In this document: positions 35,829 to 48,600 of the stretch, piece by piece
Layout: each line of letters begins with the position of its first letter
Position numbering within the stretch: the stretch's first letter is position 1
Source: Mycteria americana
Lineage: Eukaryota > Chordata > Aves > Ciconiiformes > Ciconiidae
Reading direction: 5' to 3'
Length of the DNA stretch: 64,000 nucleotides
Assembly (NCBI RefSeq): GCF_035582795.1
Contig: NC_134365.1
Coordinates: 77,109,635-77,173,634, forward strand
Translations under genes and position numbers: made by a program
The notes under the pieces: model-generated
The model's input: the letters and a program-made list of their open reading frames with translations, nothing else
Database searches by the model: none
Told to the model about the DNA's origin: nothing

Positions 35829-35834
35829 AATAAA
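35829..35834 (+). other. Candidate poly(A) signal AATAAA (distal, PPFIBP1)
   Basis: This is a canonical hexamer 2.6 kb after the stop, followed by a GT-rich stretch (GTCTGTGG, AAGTGTTTCTGG) that could act as the downstream element. Confidence 0.5.
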
Positions 35835-35850
35835 GTCTGTGGAAAATGCC

Positions 35851-38158
35851 AAGTGTTTCTGGAAGGTGGTTCCTTTTTAATGTATCCTCTTTTTTTTCCT
35901 TTTTATTTTCCTAGGAAGCTCATTTTGTACTATTTAAAAGACAAAGGAGGGAGAAGGGGCAAAATTGCACATTCTTTGTGGACCGATTAGTTTGTTTGTT
36001 GATAGTGCCTGCAGAAAGGCTCAGCTATCAACTATCCCAAGTGTTTTTACTTATTTCTGGGATCCAGATTTGAACCATCTTGGGTTGTTCGGTATGGTCT
36101 GATTAGAAAGTGTTCCCTGTTGCTCGGCGTGTGCTCTTCGGCAAGTCCTTGCAGGGTGCCGAAGGAAGGACCAGCCCTGGCCCTTCTCGCTGTAAAGGGC
36201 AACCGTCTCTCTGGTCCCAGGTGTTGTTCCCCTCCCCGTGCCCTCGCAGCCCTCAGCAGTCGTAGGAGCTGCACCTACTTTGCCAACAGGAGTTGAGCTT
36301 CCCCAAACTACATTTTGTTGCTGAGGTGCAGGTACAAATGATGTGTTGGTACCAATGATGTGCAGGTACAAATGATGATCAGTGTTTTGCCCAGTGTAGC
36401 CCAGATAACGGACCAGAGAATGCAGAAGCCCTATCTTGTGACGTTCATTTCTGTGGTTTTGTTCATCAGCTCAACATTTCAGTGGGCATACTGAGGATAA
36501 ATGCTTTGAAACCTAGAGTATAATAAACTTTTGTTGTCTGTTTGTTTACAGTGATGCGGAAAAGATAGATGTGTATCAATCAAGAGCCCATAGAGATTAA
36601 ACCCAGCTTTTTTCTGTTCGCTTAAATTGCATATATGCTTAGGAATGGAGAAATAATACAGAATAGCCTCTGGAATGACTCTTCTGATTCCCATCCACTA
36701 GGTATTGTTGCACCCTGGCTTTCCCTTTAGGAGAGAAGTTGCACTTATCCTACCTGCATGCCTTTTATACCTTGCACCGCTTTGTTGTTATGAGTGAGTA
36801 GTGCACCTTAGTATTTTGGCATTTTCATTTGCAGCAAGAGCTTTTCCTACTGAGCCTCTTCAGTCCTCAGTTGGGAGGAAGTGCTCTTTGAGGCAGCGAA
36901 GAAGCAAAACCTTCTGAGTTGCCAGTAGATTTGGAGCAAGGAGAGAGTACTGGGTGCTGGGGAGCCCTTGAATAGAAAGGAAATTAGAGCTACAGTCAGA
37001 GATAACAGGAGAAGCAGCAGTGTGCTCCCTAATCATAGCTGTGAGAACATCACAAAGGAATGGAGATGGGCCCATGACACATTTGAAGACCTGTGGAAGA
37101 AAAGACATGTAATATGTAGGACATGATCTGTTTCTTAGAGGGGGGGACACAAGGGCAGCAGTGGGACTGACCAGCCTGTGCACCTGAGAAGGTGTTTCCC
37201 TGGGATGGCAGGAGCACGTGAACATCTGTAGGCAGAAGGAAAGAGAGATCAAATGAAGATGTTTTGAGCAATGAGAGTAAAGAGGGCAAAGAAAGACGCA
37301 TCCTTGACACTTTTTCACTCATTCAGAATGAAGAGGAGGAGGAAGAGCAGCGTTCAGCAGGACAGAACCTGTTTCTTGAGAATGGTGGTGAGATCCTGGG
37401 CTGATGAAGAGACCATAGTGGTGCATTTGACACCAGCAACATCCAGAGCTGAACAGGGGTGGCTCCTGCTGCAGTGGTAACATATGTACCAGCTTTCACA
37501 GCTAGAGAGACTGGATTTTTTTAAGGTTAGGAAGCTTGTTTATTTGTAGCTGTATTTGATAGTCGTCTGTGGTGGTGCGTTGACTGTCCAAGCTTCCCTG
37601 AGATAATCCAGTTACAGGCAGCAAGAGCCCAAGCTTCTCCGTTGAGCCAAAAGTCCAACTGAGTCCATGTGCTATGGCACAACTAATGCCACTGACAGTA
37701 GCAGCAGTTAATATTGGGACACAGGCAATGGCCCAGCAAAAAAGACGACCACGTCATTTCAAGCACCCTGCAGAAGTCTTCAGGTTCGATGCGTGCCCTT
37801 CTCTGGGGATTAAAAGAAAAAGGTTGTTTCATCTCCAGGAAACGCCCAGTGCCAGTAAAATGGCTTCTCTGTAATAGTCCTAGAAAGGAGATCAAAGGAG
37901 ATAAGATCAGACTGGAAGGAGATACCATCAGCTAAAGAAACGGTGCCAGAATTAACAATAAGGAGAACGAGCACAGATGAATTCAGTAGGGGTGAAAGTG
38001 ACTGGGCCGGTCGGGCTGGTTGCTGCTCAGTGAGCTGTGGAGAAACACACCCAGGAGAAAGCCCGTCTGCCCCAGTCTGCCCACGGGAGAGCAGCCTGCC
38101 CGCAGCTCAGCTCTGCCGCTGCCATGACCTTCGTCTGGAAGGCGGCAGGTAACCATGT
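35851..38158. other. Intergenic region between PPFIBP1 and REP15
   Basis: I see no gene here. It contains a small cluster of short direct repeats at about 36328-36378. The REP15 promoter and any 5' UTR exon should lie in this interval, but I see no diagnostic element. Confidence 0.55.
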
Positions 38159-38269
38159 GTGTGCTTAATAGGTCTGGCTGAGCCCAGCGCCTACAGAGCC
38201 TTTGCTGGAAAAGGAGGGGACTTCCCCGAGGCGGTCTGCATGTGGAAACAACCTCCTCCTGCACAGAAA

Positions 38270-38992
38270 ATGGGCCAGAAGGTCTCCCACGAGGACAACC
38301 AGGAGAACAAGGCTGAAACTCTAGTCATCTGTGAAGTCTTCAGCCAAGGCGTGGTCTATGCATCTCAAAGGCTGAAGGACTACCTTGGTTTTGTGGATCC
38401 TCAGAGCAAATTCCAGCCAGCCACAAACACACTGAGCGAGATCTTTTTGGTTAACTTCATCAGCTTCTGCGTGGAAAAGGGAGTGGAGGACCGTATCACA
38501 ACCAGCAAAATGACCAAGCAGCAGTCCTCCCTGTTCGGGGTGGACTGGATCTGGACTCTGTCTGGAGCTGACAAGCAAATCAAACTTCAGATTGCCGTGC
38601 AGGCTTTACAGCTGGCGGAGCTTTTCTGTAGTGAAAGCAGCCCCGCTGAGGCAGTGGAGGACTGCTGCTGGGAAGCCGTGCTGGCAGACGAGCGCTTCCA
38701 AAACAGGAGCAGGTTTGAGAAGCTGGCGGAGTTCTGCCGCCTGGTGGGACGGGACTGCCTGGGCTTGTTCATCATGTTTGGTGTGCCAGGGAAGCCCAAG
38801 GACATCCGAGGAGTCATGCTAGACAGCATTGCCAAGGAGGAGCAAAAATGCTGCCTGTCGGGCAGGAATGCGCTACAGAAATTTGTCACCAGTACTGACC
38901 GCTTCCTGCCCACAAAAGACATGTTGGAAAACTGCCTCGGTGCAAACAACGGACCAAAGGAGGTGGGCAATGTGTACATAAACTTTCTGTAA
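38270..38992 (+). CDS. REP15: Rab15 effector protein REP15
   Basis: This is an intact single-exon ORF of 240 aa; the human protein is 236 aa. REP15 binds GTP-loaded Rab15 and acts at the endocytic recycling compartment, affecting transferrin-receptor recycling (known for mammals). Conserved blocks are the MGQK start, RLKDYLGF (35-41), ATNTLSEIFL (51-60), MTKQQSSLFGVDWIWTLSG (81-99), DCLGLFIMFGVPGKPKDIRG (162-181) and the end EVGNVYINFL. I chose the ATG at 38270 because MGQK matches the family start, it has A at -3 and G at +4, and Gly2 could allow N-myristoylation (inference). An upstream in-frame ATG at 38159 would add 37 residues of unconserved sequence. The neighbour PPFIBP1 is the same as in human 12p11.22. 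Confidence 0.93.
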   Translation: MGQKVSHEDNQENKAETLVICEVFSQGVVYASQRLKDYLGFVDPQSKFQPATNTLSEIFLVNFISFCVEKGVEDRITTSKMTKQQSSLFGVDWIWTLSGADKQIKLQIAVQALQLAELFCSESSPAEAVEDCCWEAVLADERFQNRSRFEKLAEFCRLVGRDCLGLFIMFGVPGKPKDIRGVMLDSIAKEEQKCCLSGRNALQKFVTSTDRFLPTKDMLENCLGANNGPKEVGNVYINFL

Positions 38993-39376
38993 ACCGCTGG
39001 TTAACAGCAATGGCTCTGCACACTGGCAGCAGCGGCTGCGTGGGGACTCAGCTCTGCCTCTCTTGCTTTTCTTCTTGCACGCCATTCCCTCCACCTCCTC
39101 ATTTCCCACCCTCTCCTCCACCCATCACATTCTCCTACGGAAGCCAGGCTGAGTCAGTCTCGCCAGGTTTTAAACAACAGGATGTACCTGCCAGAAAAAT
39201 GCGTTTATAGAAAGCATGTCATTTTCCCAGAACATTTTGTTCGCCAGACATTAAGTCTTGGCTGGACCCGATGACAGCTTTATCGCCCTGAGCCTTTGGG
39301 AGGTCGCGTTAGACTTGACTCACAGCCTTTGTTTACTGTGTGGCAGATTTCTTCTGTAATAGGAGGTTGAGGCTGT

Positions 39377-39382
39377 AATAAA
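39377..39382 (+). other. REP15: Candidate poly(A) signal AATAAA for REP15
   Basis: This is a canonical hexamer 385 nt after the REP15 stop codon, followed by GT-rich sequence (TGTACTGGTGCTGG). Confidence 0.55.
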
Positions 39383-39399
39383 GAAAATGTACTGGTGCT

Positions 39400-42300
39400 G
39401 GTCAGAAGATTTGCACTGAGCGTGAAGGACAATACCAGGGCTTAAAAAACGCTGGTTGGGAGGCATGAGCTGGTTCACAACTAAGAGGAAAAGCCCTTCC
39501 CCACCATAGAGATGGGGCTGTATGACAGGCCTATTAATTACCTGCCTGTTAAAAGTAGAGCAGTGCCAGGCTATGGAGGGCCCTGGAGCTGCCACCAAAA
39601 AGCAGGGGCAGGCTTGGTCCCAGCTGCAAAGCCTGTTCTTGCTGAGCAGCTGCATCAGGTCAAGGTGTGGCAAAAAGCAGTGGCAGGTGTTAAAGAAAAC
39701 TTGGGGAAATCAAAAACCTGGTCCTGGAGATGTTGGTGGGAGCTTTTTCAGGGCAGCAGAGGCAGCTCCTGACCACTCGTGGCAGAGACCAAAAGTCTGG
39801 AGGAGGCAAAATTATTTCACTTTAACTTTGTGTTCAGTAGCTTAGGGGCTGATTGCATTTATGCACTGATTTATTCAATTTCCCTCAGCTTTTAGTGGAC
39901 AAAGGGAGACTTTTGGGTTGCACAATTGTAATTACTTTCTTTCAGCCACTGTTAACCGGTGAAGGAAGACCTGATCAGTTTTCAAACTGGTAAACTCACT
40001 TTGTTTATAGCTATCATCTGACTAGTTTTGTTGGTGCAAAAAACTCCTCTGCCTCTAGTTTTGTAATTTCATTCATTTTATTTAACAGAATAAAAATAAT
40101 TTCCAAATCTCATTCATATTTTACTATTTACTATGTGAGTTATAAGATGGGGCAGCTGTGACAGCTGAGAAAAAAAATAAGGCTGTTATTTACACAGCCA
40201 TTAAAAAAAATGTGCTAGAAGTTTTTGCAGCTTTTCATGGTGTAGGCGTGGAGGCTGGAAGGTGAACTGAAATAAAAACAAACACACAAGAGAACTGTGA
40301 AATTTTTGCTGAGTCACAAATGGAGCTGGGTATGGAGAAGGGAGGCCTTTTAGTTTTGAAATAGGTCATTGAGAGAGTTGGGTTTTTTTAAAGAGCTGGC
40401 ATCATTGTATTTTGTGCGTGTAGCAGGGGTTTGGTGGGACAGAAGGGATAGTTCTGGTGTTTTACATAGAAAACATGCATAGCTATGGGGATATATGCAG
40501 AAGGGGAGGACTCTGCCCATTCAGGAGGGCTGAGTTATTTGGGGGTGGGGTGGGATGGGGGTGGGGGGGTGCCTGTTTAAAGTAACAGCATAACCAATAC
40601 TGCAGCTGGATTGATTGGTTTATAAAAGGCCAGCAGAAAAAGCTTTAATTTTGCATTAAATTGGTATCTAACTGGTGCACATTGCGTAAGCGATTCAGTT
40701 CTGTCTCTCTGAAAAGGGGGCGGGGTTTTTCCTTTGCATGTTTTGCATGCTTTTTTGGAGTTGGAAAGGGAAGGGGAAAATCAAAATGTCTTGACTATAT
40801 AGCATTTGGACTAGGAAGTTACACACAGGGGCAGTTGCCCATTTGGTTCATATCCTCCAAAGCGGCCCTGGTACCTCAGCGATGTTATGCAGGCTTGGTG
40901 TTTATTCTGGGAGCCAGGGTACATCACCCAGGCTGTGCCACACTCCTTGCCTGGTTGCCTTGAGGTTTTAGCTCAGGAACCCAGGCCCTCAGCGACACTG
41001 GGCACTGGCCAAGACTCTGTATTACGGGTAGTAATGGCGAAGATGCACAACGAAGTATTTAATGATGTAAATTTGACCATGTTCATTTATTCACTCAAGC
41101 TGGAGTCTCAGCTCAGGTGATCTCAGCCATACCACAAGCTTATGAACTGCACATATGATTTACCAGGTAAGGTGCTGACCTCAGAGTTTAATCCCATAGT
41201 AATTTGTGTAATAAGGTTAGTAAAAACAAAGTGAAGGGGTTGGGTTGTGGTTTGGTTTTTTTTTTTCCTTTGGACATTGCACTAATGTACAGTTTAATAT
41301 AATGTATAGTTTGTATAGTTCATACTGTAGTTGAGCTCGAGAGCTCATTGAAGTGTAGCTCAGTGAAGAAAGGCTATCAGAAGAGGAAACTTGCAGCACT
41401 GCTGCTGGTGGCTGGTTAGTTTCATACCAAGAAACAACAGCAGAACACCTCGCACCCCCCCCTTTTTAAAGGAACTTTAAGAAGCATCGTTAGCTTATCA
41501 CAGGATACAAATATCCACCCTACCTGGGTCCACCAGGAGTTTCTGACTCAAGCAGAGATGAGCTGGACCCTTGGTGCCAGTGCTTTATTACTCCAGGAGG
41601 GCATCTGGCATTGCACCCCCACCCTTCTGCTCCCCTGTTGCAGAAGCAGCAGCGTGGCCTGTGTACCCCAAGCTGTATGCTGCACGGACGCGGCCTGGCG
41701 GAGGCCTTCATCTACAGCTGTCCTATCCCTCAGCCACACAGTGACCCCTCTCCCGCCCTTCCTCCCTGGGTGATCCATCACCAATGCACCCCTAACTTTC
41801 TCTTCCATCTCCCACACCCTGGGAAGACAAAACCTCCCACTCCCTGCTGTACAGACATTTCCCTTGGCTGCTGCAAGGACTTCTGCCTCTATGGTTAGCT
41901 CAGCATGGAACACTGCTGGATAGCATCCACCACAAGCAAACAGTTGCAACAGAGATGGTTTGGTTAGAAGCTATGCACTTACACGTACGCTCCTGACGCC
42001 CATTGCTGGGAGCCAGGCTCAGGCCAAACAGAGAACAGCCTGATGCAGATGTCTTGTGATTGATGCATTGGGAGTGCTGCACACTGACTGGTAGATGTGT
42101 TTAAAAATAGGGTCCTGTTCTGTTAATTCAAACTGTGGGGTGGCAGGCAGGGCACGATCCCCAGAAGCACTAAGCAAATGCTACCACTACCCCCTTACGC
42201 TGTTCAAGGAAAGTCACAGATCCCCGCTGCTCCAATCCCATTTTGCTGTTCCCCCGTACATGTAAGAAGTTACAAACACAAGGGAGAGGCTGGTTGCTGC

Positions 42301-43200
42301 ACTGGCTTTGCCCAAGCAACGCTCCTTTTCTTCCTGTTCACATAGGCAGGCTCAAGAGGCAAAAAGCTCAGGAACAATATGAGGTTCCTGTCTGTAAACC
42401 AAGTTATTTTTACCAGAAACTTTCAGAGGACACTATTAAACCCCTGAGGCAATGTGTATTTCCTTACCTGTGCCTTGAAATTGCCTTAAAAGATTAAAGC
42501 AGACAGAGCACCCCTCAGTCACACAGGCAGCAGGGAAGCCAGGACAGGTTAGGACTTGCTTAGGGCAAGTGGTCACTTCACCACACACATCCCAGAGCCC
42601 AGAACCAAGACCTGCTTGGAGCTCTGGCCCCCGTGGCTGTGAGAGGGCTAACACTGGCACAGATCAGGTGGGACTGCTGCGACACCACGAGAAATGCAGA
42701 CTCAAGACCCAGCTACAGGAGTGAGATTAAGGAACAGCTCATTTCTTACCTCCTTTCTCTCAGATCCTCTGTTGCAACAGGAGCAGTACCCAGAGAAAGA
42801 CCCCTGCCATGTGCAAGCATGCCTTCGCTTTTCATGGGGGGATATTTGCCTTTGCACAGTGGTAAGTTGAAGGGGACCCACCTCTGGTAAAGCCAAAGCA
42901 GCAGCAGCCCTTTCGATCCTGTTTCTCTCAGGAAACTTTCCACAAAATGCCTTTCATGCAGGAGGTTCATGTTTCCCCAGCTGCTTTGTAACACAGAGGT
43001 TAGTTGTACTCAGCACATCCTGTCAGAAAACTAGAAGAATACTCATATTTTCTGTAAGAAAGACAGATGAATTGGCTCAAAGGAAAGAAAAACACTAACA
43101 TGTAAAACCAACTTTTATCACTGACTTGTTTAAATGCTACAGTACAGGACCATCAAGCAAAAGGGACCGCGACACAGTTTCGTTTCAGTAGATTATATAA
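39400..43200. other. Intergenic region between REP15 and CYB5R3 (convergent ends)
   Basis: This is about 3.8 kb between two gene 3' ends. Short ORFs at 41548-41949 and 42243-42994 overlap on both strands and show no motif. No tRNA, exon or clear transposable element was recognised. If the REP15/CYB5R3 adjacency is a rearrangement relative to mammals, the junction lies here. Confidence 0.55.
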
Positions 43201-43210
43201 AATCCCTCTT

Positions 43211-43220
43211 TTTATTTATT
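43211..43220 (-). other. CYB5R3: Candidate poly(A) signals for CYB5R3 (overlapping AATAAA)
   Basis: On the - strand this stretch reads AATAAATAAA, two overlapping canonical hexamers about 2.2 kb after the reductase stop codon. The implied 3' UTR would be about 2.2 kb. Confidence 0.45.
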
Positions 43221-45431
43221 AAAAGAGCCTCATGTTCAAGGAAGATGTACAAAATAAAGGTTAAAAGAGGAGATTGGAGTGATAGGGAGAAAAACAGACA
43301 CAGTTGACTCCTTGACTCAGCATCCAAATACAGCAGTTTCCACCAAACTCAAACAAGAGAGAAACACTTGGGTAAACAAATCTAACAGGCTTTCTTTGTT
43401 TTTTTGAACCTTCACTTTATAGAGTGTTTTACAATTATAGTTTGTCTCTTATGAGGTTGAAGATGATGTGCTCAGTAACACACAGGTGATTCACCTGCAA
43501 GATACTTTATTTCTTACACAGATGTGAAAAAAGCCAGTAACTGAATAAGCGGAGTAAGTAAGTAATACAGAATAGTTGATGCGTAACGAGCTAGAATTAT
43601 TTTTTACAAGAAAACTTCATTAAATACAATAATGAAAACAATCTATGTGTATCCCACAGTGATATAAACCAGCAGCAAGATAATTTCTCTCATATTTCTG
43701 CTTTTTGCTCCTAAAAAAGGGACTGAAACTTACTTGAGAATTATTTGAATTTTGGAGCATAGTATTAAAGGACAAGTTCCAGAAGCACACATCAAAAATT
43801 CAAGACTTCAGAGGCATCTAATTAATAAAATTAATAACAGTATTATCCATCTGAGGTTCCTTAACTGTAGTATCTTTTTCTCCTTTTAATTTATGCTGAA
43901 ATTAACCTTTTAAGTGCACAGTACCCATCTGTTGTACAGGCACAAAAGAAAACATGGCAAGCTATAACCTCAAATACCTACCTGAATCTTTAAAAAAGTG
44001 GTATTATACACTGACACTTGTAGCTAACTAGCATCCACATTACTTCATATATGACTAAAAATCCTTTCGGTCTCTCTGATTTCATCACCAGAACAAGATT
44101 TTTAGTTTCCTAGATTCCTTGCAGGACAGCTCTAATCTCAGCAGCATCTCTGTTGTTTAGAAGCAGAAGGTTCAGCACACAAGATGCCTGACGTTTACTA
44201 AAGACTAGGCAAAAGGCTGCTGTAAAAAAAAAAGTATATTAAAAAAAAAAAAATCAGAGCTGTGGTAAACAGCATCTAAGAAACAGTTTTAGATTCAGTG
44301 AGACATTTGAATTTTGCTGTCAGTTTGGTGACTTAAGGCTGTTCCCATGCATCCTTACCAAGCAAAACCCTTTGGAACTTTGCCTAAGCACGACACACAG
44401 GCGAGTCCCCCGACTGTATGCATACTGCATCCGAAACTGGGCTACCTGCCGAAACCCACCCTGGCAATGAAACCTGAGCTCGCTTTGTTCCAAATCCATC
44501 TCTGGGAAACAAGAAACTAAAACTAGATCCAGTTTTCCCCCAGCGTTTGTTTCACTGCACAGGACCTGCAGAACAACTGCTTTTGTACTCCTATGGCACC
44601 ATCCACTATTTAAAAATAAATACAAAAGTTAGTATTTTTTTCAGTATTCCACACACATACAAGCAAAAAATTCCAGCTATTTGTAGAACAGTGCACAAAG
44701 CCACCTGTTTTCTCTAGTTTCTTTCATTGCCCAGGGATGAGAACCGTGACCAGCTGGAAAAGTGCTTGCATTTAAGAGAGGCTATTCCAAAATACAAAGG
44801 AAACAAATTTTGTATTGCTGTCTACCTCTCTGCTTTGATTACAAGGCAGCTTGAACAACTTCAGTCGTAAATGGTTAATTGTCATCCTTCAACTCAACAA
44901 GCATCTTTAAGCTTCTGATGTTGCAAAGATCACGCATACAAGACAAACACTCCTGGCCCTCATACTGCAAAAGCTCTGTAAGGATTAAAATTTGGCATAA
45001 GCAAGGTGAACAACCCAGCACATTCTATATATTTTCATACTTCGTACCAAATAAAATACTGGGTATGCACAGTATTAGGAAGTAAGATATTACTGCCATT
45101 TGATTACAGTGCTAAGAAAAAGTATAAATGAGTGTTTACTGCCCTAAGCAGCTACACTGTCCTCACTTGAGATGGAATATACAATATAGCTGAGCACTAG
45201 GCATCACATCACCTTTCCACAATGCAGTTGTTTCTGTGCAACATACAGTACAGTTTTAGTACAGCTGAGCTTAAGTGTCTTACTTGCCAGAGATTCAGAA
45301 AAAATTAAGCATTTTTAATGTAAAGGTAGCTTCCCAGCACTGTGCATCAGCCATCTCTGTAACTTCGTCCTGTTCCCCATTAAATGTTTTTTCTTCCCTT
45401 CTACACGAGATCACTGAATTATCAGTCTTCT
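43211..45431 (-). other. CYB5R3: Probable CYB5R3 3' UTR
   Basis: This is AT-rich sequence following the reductase stop codon, with no internal coding signal. Its end is set only by the candidate AATAAA at 43211-43220. Confidence 0.5.
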
Positions 45432-45604
45432 TTAGAAGGAGAACCTCATGTCCTTGGTGTAGCCCAGTTTGTCCAGGTTGGGAATGCAAGCATACTGGAT
45501 CATTGGAGGAGGTCCACACATGAGGATCAGAACATCATTTTGAGGTGGGGGCAGGTGGTCTCTAATCATCTCTTCATTCACAAATCCTTGGCTGTACTCC
45601 CAAT
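45432..45604 (-). CDS. CYB5R3: CYB5R3 terminal exon 9 with CGPPPM motif
   Basis: The exon is 173 nt including TAA at 45432-45434. It reads [20 protein letters not shown], then [20 protein letters not shown], and ends KDMRFSF. CGPPPM is the conserved NADH-site cysteine motif. An aromatic final residue is usual in the family. The + strand ORF over it is a shadow. Confidence 0.96.
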
Positions 45605-48600
45605 CTGTTAAAAAAATGAAAGTAGGGGAAGAGGAACGAGGAAAAAAAGGAGGAAAAGATAGATACGAGTCACTTTAGAATGAAGTCTGGGTGTTTGGGG
45701 TTTTTTTAGTAACATTCTGGACTGTAGCATTTGTACACTCCACTTGCATTAGTGTCCTCAACACCGTTATGCTACATAGAAAAACTGCCACCTCTGCTTT
45801 TAAGACGCAAAACTGATGTACGGAGAAAACAAGGGCTAACTTTTAATAAAGCTTGCTAAAAGCCCCAAGTAAATCTCAAGCAGAGCTGTGAAAAGAATGT
45901 GAATCTTCTCAGCTCCAGCACTGTGAAATAACAACATCCATCCTCCTTACCCCACTGTTCACAAGTTCACTAGGGGAAATCTAACTGATGAAGTTGTTCC
46001 CAGCTGGAACACTTACGGTCCTAATCAGTTAGTACTAGGATTCAGGTTTACCCATCACATCCCCAGCCCTGGATGCAAAAAGCTGCTGACCCAAACCCTT
46101 GGGCACAGTAAGACTGACACATTTTTCTCCCACAGATTATAAAAAAATTTCCAGTTTTGGTCCAGTTTCACATATGGTAGTGAAAGTCTGCAGAACAGCG
46201 TTGAGGGGGTCTAAGGAAGAACTTTTATTGCAACTGCTAAGATCAGTTCACAGTTCACAAATATCAAAGAAAAGGAACAGTGATTAGAAATTCCAGGAGA
46301 ACACTAATTGCAGAAGATGACATGACAGCAACATACCGTGGGGACAGCAAGACCCTTCCCCCCACCCTACTGGAGGTGTATTCTTGGTCACAAGGTAAGA
46401 GAAGGCATATGGCTTTTCCTTCTCTGCCCCAAACTACCACTGAATAGGAGCGCGAATCTATCCTGATGTGGGTGGGCATGACGAGGAATGCTAAGAAAGG
46501 AAGATGACAAGGAATGACACGGAAACTATTGAGCCTTTGCACAACAGCAGTAACTATTTAGCCTTTTCTTCCTCAAACTTGCACAGCTAAGGGAGGCACA
46601 TTCAGCTAGCTCATCCTCTCACCTAGACCAGCCAACTATTTCACATTACCTTTAAAACTGGACTGCACCAAGCTGGAACAGTATTTTCATTGAAAAACAC
46701 TGTTGATACAAAGGCAATTCCATTGCCTAGGAAGAAGATCAGCTACCATGAACTGCCATACAATGACAGCTAGGTAGGAGTCTGCACTTGGCTGCATCTC
46801 CATGAGATACAGTGCCTCTAACACTCCCACTGCAGCTGCCTTAATGCATGCTCTAAACACGAGACAATACGATAACACATTATGTCTGTGGGGAAGGAGG
46901 AAGGAAGGTCACCTTCCAGAGTAAATAATGGTAAATATTCAGGTGTAGTCATGGGAGGAACACTGCACTACCATTCACCTGAGGTGAGCTTTGTAGCTTT
47001 GGAAACACTGCCTGATTACATCTAAGTTTCTGCACACTGCCATGTGAGGAATGATGCTACTGGATGCATTCAGCCACGATTCATTAAGCAAGAAAAGAGC
47101 TCAGAAATATGCACATGACATACAATGTCTCCGATCAAACACATGCATTAATACTCATAACTTAAGCTTCAGTGGAAGTAGCATGTTAGATCTTACTTTC
47201 AGGTGCTCTGTCCAGTGTGTACCAACACTTAAAGCGACCGGGATGCTGAACCTGGATCTCCTCTAGCTCGGAACGTAACAGGATATCCTTCTCCGTCTGC
47301 AGGATAAGGAAAACAATGATTACACTCTGCATTTGAGTGCAGCCCTCAGATGACCACAGAGCATTAGCTACTCTACAGCCCTGTGAGATGGAACAGATTA
47401 TTCAACTCCATTTTACAGGCGGAAGAGAGCAAACACAAGTTATTTCCGTGACTATCCTGTAGCAGAGCTAATAAAAAGGTTCATAACTTTCCCAAACCCT
47501 GACCATACAATGCCTTCCCTCTAAAAAAATAAAACAAAGCAACACCTGTATCAAAACACAGAACCTTCACTTGTTCAGGAAATTAGTGGTAGCATCAGAA
47601 GAGTAAAGCCCTCTTTTAGCACTCCTATTACAAAAGCAACTCTCATCACAAAACTAACCATGACTGCACACAAGTATCTCCCTACCCCTCCATACTGTGC
47701 CATTCAGTCAGGAAAATGCCAGGTTTTTCACCTTAGCCGCTTCAGATTTCATCAGCACTGCCATACGGAGATTGCTTGGTTTTTAAACAGGATGTGGAAC
47801 AAATAACCAAAAGGGTATAGAGTTCTGATTGGAACAACAAACGTTACCCAGAGTATCAAGTTCTGCTCCTCCCTGATGCAACATCACTGAAGGCCAAAAG
47901 AAAGCCTTATTCCCGTAAGAGCAGCTGCAGTTTGAGAAACAGGGAAAAGGGTAGAGACTAAAAGTGGTACCATCCTCTGCAGCCTTAATAATTTGGCACC
48001 GAGTACACCGCTATGTCTGTAACTGTGGGGTTAAGGAGGAATGTGCCAGAAACTAATGCCGAGAAGGTGCCTATTTCTGGATCTGCAGTTGCATGTGTTC
48101 CAGAAAAGCTATTACTGGGTCTGACCAACTCAAAGCATGCTAGTCAGAAGCACAGTACGAGCCCACGTACATTGTCATCAGTAATCCAACACAGCTCTTT
48201 TAGGAGGGCCAAAACAGAAGATCAGCAAAACACACATTAAAAAAATATTCTAAAATATTTTAAAATATTAAAAAACATCTAGTCTGCAGGCTTTCCTGAC
48301 TGACCAGCTGCTTTATATTTGTGCAGTTACTGGGTACAAGGACTCTTTAAAAGCCAAGGATTGATGTTTACACAGGCTGTTGCTAATACACAGGCAACTG
48401 TTCCCTGACTCCTCCCTGCGAGAAGCAGTAGGTTTTCTAGGATGCTAAAGCAGCTCTAGCCCTGTGTTAGTCATTCTGAATTACTCATAGCAAATCCTGG
48501 CCCTCCTGCCCTGATACCGACTGCACTTTATGCCAACTCCTAGGGATCAGCAGGGCTCAGCAGCTGCTGCAGCTGCACCAGCGGGCACCGGCAGTGCTCT

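Larger units (their letters stand above)
33220..35850 (+). other. PPFIBP1: Probable PPFIBP1 3' UTR
   Basis: The region is AT-rich and non-coding, with two long A-rich runs (about 33360-33391 and 33799-33831) and candidate poly(A) signals at 34265 and 35829. The length of about 2.6 kb is an inference from the distal signal. Confidence 0.6.

Noticed and set aside
38587-38979. 130-aa antisense ORF in REP15
   Set aside because: A shadow of the conserved REP15 coding strand.
41548-41949. 133-aa ORF on - strand in the intergenic region
   Set aside because: Overlapped by + ORFs of similar size, with no promoter, splice or family evidence.
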